From an uncultured Hungatella sp. (GTDB lineage Bacteria > Bacillota > Clostridia > Lachnospirales > Lachnospiraceae), in assembly GCA_959018155.1 (NCBI GenBank), contig CAUEKH010000061.1, positions 1 through 10,221 on the forward strand: a stretch of DNA of 10,221 bases, read 5' to 3'. Under the pieces are notes generated by a model. That model was not told the origin of the DNA, made no database searches, and was given only the letters and a program-made list of their open reading frames with translations. Positions 1-6,259 of this stretch are shown here, piece after piece. The translations under genes were made by a program, and so were the position numbers. Position 1 is the stretch's first letter, and each line of letters begins with the position of its first letter.

Positions 1-172
1 ACAAATTTTTGCTTTTACTTTTTCTGAAAGATTGAACTCAACTTCAAACGAAGCGCACGAAAAAATTGCCAAGCCAACAATCAAAGGCTTTTTAATTACA
101 TTACAGATTATAGTGCAAATCAGATGAATAATCAAGATACAGGTATCAAAAAGGTATCACGCCACATACAAA
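1..172. other. AT-rich flank downstream of guaA, no recognisable gene
   Basis: This AT-rich stretch lies beyond the 3' end of guaA. One plus-strand frame is open from base 2 to a TGA at 125-127 (41 codons). It could be the tail of a convergent gene starting outside the window, but its translation matches nothing I recognise and there is no start or ribosome site to judge. The heptamer AGGTATC occurs twice, at 141-147 and 152-158, exactly 11 bp apart. I see no promoter or RNA gene here. Confidence 0.4.
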
Positions 173-210
173 GAGCCGGAAAGTCCGCTATCTAAGCGGC
201 TTCCCGGCTC
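173..210 (-). terminator. Intrinsic terminator of guaA
   Basis: Read on the minus strand, GAGCCGG, a G·U pair, AAG and CCGCT pair with AGCGG, CTT and CCGGCTC. The only defects are one bulged A and the wobble. The loop is TAGAT and the stem is about 16 bp. The hairpin starts 8 bases after the guaA stop codon and is followed by TTTGTATG, a short U-run. Position and stem strength make this the likely end of the guaA transcript. Confidence 0.8.
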
Positions 211-218
211 CCTGTCTA

Positions 219-1760
219 CTATTCAAACTCAATCGTAGCCGGCGGCTTCCCAGTCAAATCGTAAAGGACTCGATTGACTCCCTTCACTTCATTCACAATC
301 CTTCTGGTCACCTTCCCCAGCACTTCCCACGGAAGCTCTGCGGACTCCGCTGTCATGAAGTCGGAGGTCAGCACGGCGCGCAGTGCAACTGCATAGTCGT
401 ACGTTCTCTCATCACCCATACAGCCAACGGAGCGCATATTTGTCAGAGCGGTGAAATACTGGCCGAGGCCCTTGTCCACTCCTGCTTTGGCAATCTCCTC
501 GCGGTAGATGGCGTCAGCCTCCTGGACAATTCTTACCTTGTCAGCGGTGATTTCTCCGATGATACGGACGCCGAGGCCCGGACCCGGAAATGGCTGGCGG
601 AATACGAGATACTCCGGAATGCCAAGTTCTAAGCCGGCTTTGCGCACCTCGTCCTTGAACAGCAGGCGGAGCGGTTCGATAATCTCCTTGAAATCTACAT
701 GTTCAGGAAGGCCGCCGACGTTGTGATGGCTCTTAATCACAGCGGATTTGCCAAGGCCGGACTCGATGACATCGGGATAAATTGTGCCCTGCACGAAGAA
801 ATCTACCTTGCCAATCTTTTTCGCTTCGTCTTCGAAGACACGGATAAATTCTTCTCCGATAATCTTGCGTTTCTTCTCCGGCTCTTCTACGCCTTTCAGT
901 TTCTCATAGAAACGTTCCTGGGCGTTGACGCGGATGAAATTCAAATCATAGGGGCCATCGGGGCCGAAGACGGCTTCTACCTCGTCGCCTTCGTTCTTGC
1001 GGAGCAGGCCGTGATCTACGAAAACACAGGTCAGCTGCTTACCGACTGCTTTGGCCAGCATGACGGCCGCAACGGAGGAATCCACACCGCCGGATAAGGC
1101 GCATAATACCTTGCCGTCTCCGACCTTTTCGCGGATAGACTGAATGGAAGTCTCCACGAAAGAATCCATTTTCCAGTCACCGGAACAGTGGCAGACATTG
1201 TATACAAAGTTGGACAGCATCTTCATGCCTTCCTGGGTGTGCATAACCTCCGGGTGGAACTGGACAGCGTACAGGCCGCGCTCGTCGCACTCCATGGCAG
1301 CAACCGGGCAGACCGGGGTGTGCGCTGTAATCTTAAAGCCTTCCGGCGCTCTTTCTATATAATCGGTGTGGCTCATCCAGCAGATAGTCTTCGAATTTAC
1401 ATTTTCGAGAATTTTGCTGCCCGCTTCCACATCGACCTCTGTTTTGCCATACTCGCTGACAGGAGCGGTCGCCACACTGCCGCCCAGCATATAGGACATT
1501 AACTGGGAGCCGTAGCAGATTCCCAAAATCGGAATTCCCATCTCAAAAATTTCCTTTTCACAGTGGGGGGACTCTTCCTGGTAAACACTGTTGGGGCCTC
1601 CGGTGAAAATAATTCCCTTCGGGTTCATTTCCCTGATTTTATCAAGTCCCAGTGTGTATGGATGGACTTCACAATAAACGTTGCATTCTCTGACTCTTCT
1701 GGCAATCAGCTGGTTGTACTGGCCGCCGAAATCCAGAACGATGATCATTTCTCTTTCCAC
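219..1760 (-). CDS. guaA: GMP synthase (glutamine-hydrolysing)
   Basis: GuaA converts XMP to GMP using ATP and the amide nitrogen of glutamine. It is the last step of de novo guanine nucleotide synthesis and acts in the cytoplasm. The 513-residue protein has the usual full length. The N-terminal class I glutamine amidotransferase domain (about residues 5-190) carries the nucleophile Cys82 in GICYGSQ and the His169/Glu171 pair in FHPEV. The ATP pyrophosphatase domain follows, with the P-loop SGGVDS at 223-228. The C-terminal dimerisation domain contains FPGPGLGVR and ends in TIEFE. The start chosen is GTG at 1758-1760, with AGGAGG (1768-1773) 7 bases upstream. The in-frame ATG at 1746-1748 is 19 bases from that site and less likely. 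The gene stands alone, with its own promoter and terminator and a hairpin in the leader. It appears intact. Confidence 0.98.
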   Translation of the reverse strand: MEREMIIVLDFGGQYNQLIARRVRECNVYCEVHPYTLGLDKIREMNPKGIIFTGGPNSVYQEESPHCEKEIFEMGIPILGICYGSQLMSYMLGGSVATAPVSEYGKTEVDVEAGSKILENVNSKTICWMSHTDYIERAPEGFKITAHTPVCPVAAMECDERGLYAVQFHPEVMHTQEGMKMLSNFVYNVCHCSGDWKMDSFVETSIQSIREKVGDGKVLCALSGGVDSSVAAVMLAKAVGKQLTCVFVDHGLLRKNEGDEVEAVFGPDGPYDLNFIRVNAQERFYEKLKGVEEPEKKRKIIGEEFIRVFEDEAKKIGKVDFFVQGTIYPDVIESGLGKSAVIKSHHNVGGLPEHVDFKEIIEPLRLLFKDEVRKAGLELGIPEYLVFRQPFPGPGLGVRIIGEITADKVRIVQEADAIYREEIAKAGVDKGLGQYFTALTNMRSVGCMGDERTYDYAVALRAVLTSDFMTAESAELPWEVLGKVTRRIVNEVKGVNRVLYDLTGKPPATIEFE

Positions 1761-1767
1761 AGATATT

Positions 1768-1773
1768 CCTCCT
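1768..1773 (-). promoter_or_regulatory. guaA ribosome binding site selecting a GTG start
   Basis: On the minus strand this is a perfect AGGAGG placed 7 bases before the GTG at 1760. It decides the start in favour of GTG over the ATG four codons further in. Confidence 0.85.
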
Positions 1774-1825
1774 ATATTTGCGTGAACGGTTTCTGTTTCA
1801 AAATATTTTACCTACAAGATGAAAA

Positions 1826-1862
1826 GCTGTTGCACGCGTCATATCTGACTTTTTGCAACAGC
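1826..1862 (-). other. Leader hairpin of guaA (possible attenuator or 5' stabiliser)
   Basis: On the minus strand GCTGTTGCA (1862-1854) pairs perfectly with TGCAACAGC (1834-1826). Inside the loop, GTCA and TGAC form a second 4-bp helix capped by GATA. The outer stem is followed by TTTTCATC. The predicted transcription start from the promoter at 1875-1903 is near 1868, so the structure would begin about 6 bases into the RNA and end about 65 bases before the ribosome site. The sequence does not fit the purine riboswitch consensus. It may be a weak attenuator (U-tract of only four), an mRNA-stabilising stem or a DNA operator. I cannot tell which. Confidence 0.55.
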
Positions 1863-1874
1863 ACTTTCCATGAT

Positions 1875-1903
1875 ATTATATTCGATTGAAAATGACTTGA
1901 CAA
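1875..1903 (-). promoter_or_regulatory. Sigma-A promoter of guaA
   Basis: On the minus strand this reads TTGTCA (-35, 1903-1898), a 17-bp spacer, then a perfect TATAAT (-10, 1880-1875). It lies 115 bases upstream of the GTG start and points toward guaA. The leader would be about 108 bases long. Confidence 0.85.
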
Positions 1904-2155
1904 GTATTTTCTTTTATCATCGAAAAAAGCTGTGAAAATTATACGATGAGCTGACTTCCTGAATCTGTTTCTTTGACAGAAAATCCAACGCTTCCCGCCA
2001 TTTCTTTTTCTTTTGTGCCGTTATAATCGTATCACTATAAGCATTTACAGTTCTGACACAGTTATTCGTACTGATATATCATTTTTCCTTTACGGGTAAT
2101 GGAAACGCTGCTTCTGTTCCGGTGATTTTACTCCTTAAATATTTCCACCATTTTC
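1904..2155. other. Divergent intergenic region between guaA and rubredoxin, no gene seen
   Basis: This AT-rich DNA has no open frame of convincing length or ribosome site on either strand. A 6-bp inverted repeat, TCATCG (1917-1922) and CGATGA (1944-1949), lies just upstream of the guaA -35 box and could be a regulatory site, though it is short enough to be chance. TTGACA at 1973-1978 and TATAAT at 2022-2027 are 43 bp apart and do not make a promoter together. Confidence 0.4.
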
Positions 2156-2175
2156 ATTTATTTATCAGAGAAATG

Positions 2176-2184
2176 TGATATACT
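2176..2184 (+). promoter_or_regulatory. Extended -10 promoter of the rubredoxin gene
   Basis: TGATATACT is a TGN extended -10 with TATACT at 2179-2184, which is 41 bases before the rubredoxin ATG. The best -35 candidates around 2156-2162 are poor, so the extended element probably carries the activity. Two overlapping inverted repeats surround the predicted start site (TGTGAT 2174-2179 with ATCACA 2197-2202, and TGTATT-T-GT 2184-2192 with ACAATACA 2200-2207). Confidence 0.6.
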
Positions 2185-2225
2185 GTATTTGTTAAAATCA
2201 CAATACAAATGAGGAGGTATTTTTA

Positions 2226-2384
2226 ATGAAGAAGTACGTTTGCGAACCATGTGGATACGTTTATGACCCTGAGGTGGGTGATCCTGATAACGGAATCGCT
2301 CCGGGAACAGCCTTTGAGGACCTTCCGGAAGACTGGGTATGCCCAATCTGCGGTATGGGAAAGGATGCATTTGCAGAGGAATAG
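2226..2384 (+). CDS. rub: Rubredoxin
   Basis: Rubredoxin is a small cytoplasmic one-iron electron carrier. In anaerobes it donates electrons to oxygen- and peroxide-detoxifying enzymes such as flavodiiron proteins and rubrerythrins. The 52-residue product has the classic length and both iron-binding knuckles: Cys6-x-x-Cys9-Gly-Tyr near the start and Cys39-Pro-x-Cys42-Gly near the end. The intervening [21 protein letters not shown] and Trp37 of the family are present. The start is ATG at 2226, with GAGGAGG (2211-2217) 8 bases upstream. The gene is monocistronic, with an extended -10 promoter upstream and a strong hairpin 34 bases after the stop. Nothing about it looks damaged. No partner oxidoreductase is in the window, so its electron acceptor cannot be named. 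Confidence 0.97.
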   Translation: MKKYVCEPCGYVYDPEVGDPDNGIAPGTAFEDLPEDWVCPICGMGKDAFAEE

Positions 2385-2418
2385 CATCTGATATTTGTTC
2401 ATGGGGATAAAAGGGAGG

Positions 2419-2449
2419 AAGCCGACAGGAGGGGGATTCCTGTCGGCTT
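2419..2449 (+). terminator. Terminator hairpin after rubredoxin
   Basis: A perfect 12-bp stem, AAGCCGACAGGA with TCCTGTCGGCTT, has a 7-base loop (GGGGGAT). It begins 34 bases after the rubredoxin stop. The U-tract is weak (TTT then GAGTATG), so termination may be partial. In the opposite direction the 3' side is CTTCCTCCCTTTTAT, so it could also act weakly on minus-strand transcripts coming from the 2565-3167 genes. Confidence 0.7.
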
Positions 2450-2564
2450 TGAGTATGAAAAAAAGTTTTTAAGAAAAGGTGTTTACCTTGTTACGAGTAT
2501 TAATATACCCAATAATTGTGAAGATTATTTGTTAGAAATGTGAATCAACTGTGAATTTACTCTG

Positions 2565-2765
2565 TCAAAAAACTAAACATTTTACTGCGTCTGCATTCCA
2601 TCCAGGAGGGGCGAAAACCGCTTTTAATGGCATTTCGGACTGAACCGATATTTGTCCCGGCCACACAGTAAAATGGTACTTTTCCCCTTCCGGCGTATAA
2701 AGTTTTTGAAATCTTCCTGATGCAGTATTTTTAATAGCCAGCAAACTGAGTTCAGAAGTAATCAC
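2565..2765 (-). CDS. Small hypothetical protein (66 aa) overlapping the frameshifted gene
   Basis: I do not recognise this protein. It is 66 residues, soluble, with no signal peptide or membrane segment. The middle and end look like a folded fragment, with motifs YTPEGEKYHFTVWPGQ, FAPPGWNADAVK and the ending CLVF. The only available early start is GTG at 2763-2765. It lies inside the last codons of the upstream gene (14-base overlap), and a GAAGG sits too close to act well. Expression would therefore rely on coupling to the upstream frame. That frame is broken by a deletion further up, so this ORF may no longer be well translated. It could alternatively be the surviving end of a larger protein. 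The protein-like composition argues for a real coding past. Function unknown. Confidence 0.45.
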   Translation of the reverse strand: MITSELSLLAIKNTASGRFQKLYTPEGEKYHFTVWPGQISVQSEMPLKAVFAPPGWNADAVKCLVF

Positions 2766-3167
2766 CCTTCAAATAATTTTCATAATCAAGAAACGCCTCT
2801 TCTTCGGCACTTTCCAGAAGATACATAAAACATGATTCAATGATATCCACCCATGCCATCAGATGCTTTGACTGCTCCTCTGTCAGCAGGTGGTTGCGTC
2901 CCAACATCCCGTCTGAATCCGCCCACATTCTCGTCGAATATATGATCCCAACAACGTCTGCCACAATATTCCTATCCACAGCTGGCGCTGAAATTTCATC
3001 TTTTAATGCCCTCAGACATTCCATTACCTCAATAAAATTTTCTTTGTGTAATTCCCCCTGAAAAGGGCGCAGGCTGCCTAAAAATCCATTTTCCCATTTC
3101 GGATTATCAAATCACTGTTTCTCGCTGAATGAAATGATAATAATTCTTTTGCTTCGTCTTTATCCAT
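2752..3167 (-). pseudogene. Frameshifted hypothetical gene (138 aa if repaired)
   Basis: The gene starts at ATG 3165-3167 behind GGGAG, about 9 bases away. It encodes MDKDEAKELLSFHSARNSD in one frame, which then runs into a TAG at 3078-3080. The next frame continues seamlessly from 3108 with DNPKWENGFLGSLRPF and reads on to the TGA at 2752-2754. One missing base in the short T-run (plus-strand AAA, 3109-3111) explains the break; restoring it gives a single 138-residue protein. The product would be acidic, mostly helical and cytoplasmic, with motifs GFLGSLRPF, YSTRMWADSDGMLGRN, LLTEEQ and AWVDIIESCFMYLLE. I cannot assign a family. Its size and acidic helical character would suit an immunity-type or accessory protein, but that is only a guess. 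A sequencing error is the main alternative to true inactivation. An internal ATG at 3024 could yield a 90-residue fragment. Confidence 0.7.
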
Positions 3168-3173
3168 AATCTC

Positions 3174-3263
3174 TTACTCCCATGCACCTGTTACTATGAC
3201 AGATACGTATTCTTCTCCGCCGGCCCCTCTGACCACACTCCCTGGCCCGGGGCTTTTACTCAT
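3174..3263 (-). CDS. Possible 29-codon ORF or gene remnant upstream of the frameshifted gene
   Basis: An ATG at 3261-3263 opens a 29-codon frame ending in TAA at 3174-3176, seven bases before the start of the broken gene. Its stop overlaps that gene's GGGAG. The stretch is G+C-richer than its surroundings. The end of the product (EEYVSVIVTGAWE) looks like a protein C-terminus, while the beginning is low-complexity (SPGPGSVV). There is no ribosome site. The same frame stays open upstream through the uvrA terminator to a TAA near 3330. It may be the tail of a deleted gene, a leader peptide or chance. Confidence 0.2.
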   Translation of the reverse strand: MSKSPGPGSVVRGAGGEEYVSVIVTGAWE

Positions 3264-3288
3264 AACAGATATTATAAAAACAGAAAAT

Positions 3289-3321
3289 GCCGGAACTCCT
3301 GATTTTACAAAGAATTCCGGC
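3289..3321 (-). terminator. Intrinsic terminator of uvrA
   Basis: On the minus strand GCCGGAATTC pairs with GAGTTCCGGC over 10 bp with one G·U wobble and a 13-base loop. It is followed by the U-rich run ATTTTCTGTTTTTATAAT. It starts 8 bases after the uvrA stop, and both position and tail fit a factor-independent terminator. Confidence 0.85.
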
Positions 3322-3329
3322 CTCCTCTT

Positions 3330-6155
3330 TTACTCTAAATACTTCTTCACATACTGCCCCGTGTAAGACAGCGGATTCGCCGCCACCTCCTCCGGTGTTC
3401 CCTGGGCGATCACCGTACCGCCCTTGTCTCCGCCTTCCGGACCGATATCGATCAGGTAGTCGGCAGTCTTAATCACATCCAGGTTATGCTCGATGACAAC
3501 CACCGTATTTCCGCCTTCCGACAGCTTTCTCAAAATCTCAATCAGCTTGTGGACATCGGCGAAATGGAGTCCCGTAGTCGGCTCATCCAGCAGATAGATG
3601 GTCTTGCCGGTTCCCCGCCTGCTCAGTTCCGTCGCCAGCTTGATTCTCTGCGCCTCGCCGCCTGACAGTTCTGTAGAAGGCTGACCCAGACGAATATAGG
3701 AAAGCCCTACATCGTTGAGTGTGGCAATCTTCCTGGCGATAGAAGGAACGTTCTCGAAGAACTTAAGCGCCTCCTCCACCGTCATATTCAGCACATCGTA
3801 AATACTCTTGCCCTTGTATTTGACATCGAGAGTCTCACGGTTATACCGCTTGCCGCCGCAGACTTCGCACGGAACGTAGACGTCAGGGAGGAAATGCATC
3901 TCGATCTTGATAATACCGTCGCCGCTGCACGCCTCACACCGGCCGCCCTTCACGTTGAAGCTGAACCGTCCCTTCGAATACCCCTTCGCCTTGGCATCCG
4001 GAGTAGACGCAAATAAATCGCGGATCAAGTCAAACACGCCCGTATACGTAGCCGGGTTTGACCTCGGAGTACGCCCAATGGGGGACTGGTCGATGGCTAT
4101 AATCTTATCCAGCTGTTCCACTCCCTCAATGCACTTATGCTTGCCGGGAATCGTCCTGGCCCGGTTCAGCTTCTTCGCCAGAGCCTTGTAGAGAATCTCA
4201 TTGACAAGAGAACTCTTCCCCGATCCGGAAACGCCGGTCACGCACGTCATAACTCCCAGCGGGAATGTCACATCAATATTCTTTAAGTTATTCTGCGCCG
4301 CGCCGCGCACCGTTAAGTATCCCGTCGGTTTCCGCCGCTCTTTCGGCACCGGAATCTTGATTCTGCCGCTTAAATAAGCGCCCGTGATGGAATCCTTACA
4401 CTTCATAATCTGGTTGGCCGTACCGACCGCCACCACCTGACCGCCGTGCTCACCGGCCCCCGGACCGATATCCACGATGCAGTCAGCCGCACGCATCGTA
4501 TCCTCGTCGTGTTCCACCACCAGAACGCTGTTACCCAGATCCCTCAGATGCGTGAGCGTCTTAAGCAGCTTGTCGTTATCCCTCTGGTGAAGACCGATAC
4601 TCGGCTCATCAAGGATATAGGCCACTCCTACGAGGCCGGACCCGATCTGGGTGGCCAGACGGATTCTCTGCGCCTCGCCGCCGGAAAGTGTTCCTGTGGC
4701 ACGGCTCAGTGTCAGATAATCAAGCCCTACATCGATAAGAAATGATACTCTGGCCCGGATTTCCTTTAAGATCTGATCGCCGATGGCGTGCTGCATCTCT
4801 GTCAGCTCCAGCCCATCCAGAAAATCGCGGAACGCCTCAATGGACATATTGGTGGCCTCATAGATATTCTTATCTCCGACCGTAACGGCAAGCGACCCCT
4901 TTTTCAGCCTCATTCCCTTACAGGTCGGACAAGGTGAGATCCTCATAAATGTCTCGTATTCAGCCTTGGAGGATTCCGAATACGTCTCCCGGTATCTCCG
5001 CGCCACGTTCTGAAGCAGTCCCTCAAAGGCCACATCGTATACGCCCTCGCCTCGCTGCCCTTTATAGTGAACCTTGACTTCTTTTCCATTCGTACCGTGG
5101 ATCAGCACGTCATGGATCTCCTTCGGATACTGTTCAAACGGCGTGTCGAGACGGAATTTATACTCTTTGGACAGCGCCTCTAAAATCGCTCTGGTAAAGC
5201 TTCCTTTATCGGTGCACGACTGCCAGCCCATGACTGTGATGGCCCCCTCGTCGATGCTCAGACTCTTATCCGGAATCATCAGATCCTCGTCAAATTCCAT
5301 CTTATACCCGAGGCCGAAACAGTCCGGGCAGGCGCCGAACGGATTGTTGAAGGAGAAGCTTCGCGGCTCCACCTCGTCGATGCTGATCCCGCAATCAGGG
5401 CAGGAGAAACTCTGACTGAAATTAATCGGCGTACCGTCAACTACGTCCACAGTCATCAGCCCGTCCGACAGCGCCATGACTGTCTCAATTGATTCCGCCA
5501 GACGCTTCTCAATCCCTTCCTTCACCACGAGACGATCTACCACGATGTCAATGTTGTGCTTGATATTCTTATCCAGCTTGATATCTTCGGAAAGTTCATA
5601 CATATTGCCGTCGATGCGAACCCGGACGTATCCGCTTCTTCTGGCATGGTCCAGCACCTTGACATGCTCGGCCTTCCTGCCTCTGACAACCGGCGCCAGA
5701 AGCTGAATCTTCGTCCGCTCCGGCATGGTCATAATCTGGTCCACCATCTGGTCCACCGTCTGCTTCTTAATCTCTCTGCCGCACTTCGGACAGTGTGGGA
5801 TTCCGATCCGCGCATAGAGAAGACGCATATAATCGTAAATCTCCGTCACCGTACCGACCGTAGAACGCGGGTTCCTGTTGGTAGACTTCTGATCGATGGA
5901 GATGGCAGGAGAAAGCCCCTCAATGCTCTCCACATCCGGCTTCTCCATCTGTCCTAAGAACTGGCGCGCATAAGAGGACAGAGACTCCATATACCGCCTC
6001 TGCCCTTCCGCATAGATTGTATCAAACGCCAGTGATGACTTTCCCGAACCGCTTAAACCGGTTAAAACCACCAGCTGATTCCTGGGGATATCTACAGAAA
6101 TATTCTTTAAATTGTGCTCATTGGCACCTCGTATCTTAATATATTGCTTTGCCAT
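3330..6155 (-). CDS. uvrA: Excinuclease ABC subunit A (UvrA)
   Basis: UvrA is the DNA-damage-sensing ATPase of nucleotide excision repair. As a dimer with UvrB it scans DNA, loads UvrB at lesions and is then released. The 941-residue length matches the family. Both ABC modules are complete. The first has Walker A GLSGSGKS at 33-40, [13 protein letters not shown] near 488 and Walker [12 protein letters not shown]. The second has Walker [10 protein letters not shown] near 640, [13 protein letters not shown] near 829 and [12 protein letters not shown] near 852. Zinc-binding cysteine pairs are visible, including CPDCG and CPDCFGLG in the first half and CEACSGDG with CEVCGG at roughly 740-766. The conserved start [18 protein letters not shown] supports ATG 6155, with AGGAGT (6163-6168) 7 bases upstream. 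An in-frame TTG at 6176 has an equally good site and would add seven residues. A LexA box overlaps its promoter. uvrB is not adjacent in this window. Confidence 0.98.
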   Translation of the reverse strand: MAKQYIKIRGANEHNLKNISVDIPRNQLVVLTGLSGSGKSSLAFDTIYAEGQRRYMESLSSYARQFLGQMEKPDVESIEGLSPAISIDQKSTNRNPRSTVGTVTEIYDYMRLLYARIGIPHCPKCGREIKKQTVDQMVDQIMTMPERTKIQLLAPVVRGRKAEHVKVLDHARRSGYVRVRIDGNMYELSEDIKLDKNIKHNIDIVVDRLVVKEGIEKRLAESIETVMALSDGLMTVDVVDGTPINFSQSFSCPDCGISIDEVEPRSFSFNNPFGACPDCFGLGYKMEFDEDLMIPDKSLSIDEGAITVMGWQSCTDKGSFTRAILEALSKEYKFRLDTPFEQYPKEIHDVLIHGTNGKEVKVHYKGQRGEGVYDVAFEGLLQNVARRYRETYSESSKAEYETFMRISPCPTCKGMRLKKGSLAVTVGDKNIYEATNMSIEAFRDFLDGLELTEMQHAIGDQILKEIRARVSFLIDVGLDYLTLSRATGTLSGGEAQRIRLATQIGSGLVGVAYILDEPSIGLHQRDNDKLLKTLTHLRDLGNSVLVVEHDEDTMRAADCIVDIGPGAGEHGGQVVAVGTANQIMKCKDSITGAYLSGRIKIPVPKERRKPTGYLTVRGAAQNNLKNIDVTFPLGVMTCVTGVSGSGKSSLVNEILYKALAKKLNRARTIPGKHKCIEGVEQLDKIIAIDQSPIGRTPRSNPATYTGVFDLIRDLFASTPDAKAKGYSKGRFSFNVKGGRCEACSGDGIIKIEMHFLPDVYVPCEVCGGKRYNRETLDVKYKGKSIYDVLNMTVEEALKFFENVPSIARKIATLNDVGLSYIRLGQPSTELSGGEAQRIKLATELSRRGTGKTIYLLDEPTTGLHFADVHKLIEILRKLSEGGNTVVVIEHNLDVIKTADYLIDIGPEGGDKGGTVIAQGTPEEVAANPLSYTGQYVKKYLE

Positions 6156-6161
6156 GGTAAT

Positions 6162-6191
6162 GACTCCTGTCTTCAAAAATAAGACTCCTGT
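6162..6191 (-). repeat. Direct repeat duplicating the uvrA ribosome binding site
   Basis: The 9-mer ACAGGAGTC (minus strand) occurs at 6170-6162 and again at 6191-6183, exactly 21 bp apart. Each copy places AGGAG eight bases before an in-frame start: ATG at 6155 for the near copy and TTG at 6176 for the far copy. The spacing keeps the reading frame, so uvrA has two tandem initiation units. Confidence 0.7.
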
Positions 6192-6214
6192 TTCCTGTAA
6201 CCGTCTGCCATCTC

Positions 6215-6243
6215 ATAATACCATATCTTTATCCGTTTTGCAA
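6215..6243 (-). promoter_or_regulatory. Promoter of uvrA
   Basis: On the minus strand this reads TTGCAA (-35, 6243-6238), a 17-bp spacer, then TATTAT (-10, 6220-6215), preceded by TGG as an extended -10. It lies 60 bases upstream of the ATG. The LexA operator overlaps the -35 hexamer, as expected for a repressible SOS promoter. Confidence 0.8.
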
Positions 6244-6254
6244 ACGTTTGTTCG
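6241..6254 (-). promoter_or_regulatory. LexA (DinR) SOS box controlling uvrA
   Basis: The minus strand reads CGAACAAACGTTTG, which fits every position of the Gram-positive LexA consensus CGAACRNRYGTTYG. It overlaps the uvrA -35 box by three bases, so bound LexA would block RNA polymerase until DNA damage triggers RecA-assisted LexA cleavage. It sits five bases downstream of the jetD stop codon. Confidence 0.9.
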
Positions 6255-6259
6255 TTTTT

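Noticed and set aside
153..170. Plus-strand frame reading GITPHT, resembling the ITPHxxRH motif region of tyrosine recombinases
   Set aside because: Only six residues match, a stop lies eight codons upstream (129-131), the expected LRHT continuation is missing, and the frame runs into the guaA terminator and antisense of guaA. Best treated as chance.
1761..1868. Purine (guanine) riboswitch in the guaA leader
   Set aside because: The conserved purine-aptamer core and the two kissing-loop helices are not present on the minus strand. The leader has one simple nested hairpin instead.
1938..2000. Short minus-strand ORF of about 20 codons upstream of guaA
   Set aside because: It has no ribosome binding site, is too short, and sits upstream of the guaA promoter. 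There is no supporting evidence.
2189..2203. TTGTTA-AAA-TCACAA as a Rex operator at the rubredoxin gene
   Set aside because: Half-sites resemble Rex, but the gap is 3 bases where 6 are required, so the geometry is wrong.
2158..2370. 70-codon minus-strand ORF over rubredoxin
   Set aside because: It is antisense to a certain gene, its composition is unlike a protein, and it has no ribosome site. It is a shadow of the rubredoxin codons.
2475..2490. Small hairpin AAGGT-gttt-ACCTT after the rubredoxin terminator
   Set aside because: It has only 5 bp, no U-tract and no gene that needs it. Probably chance in AT-rich DNA.
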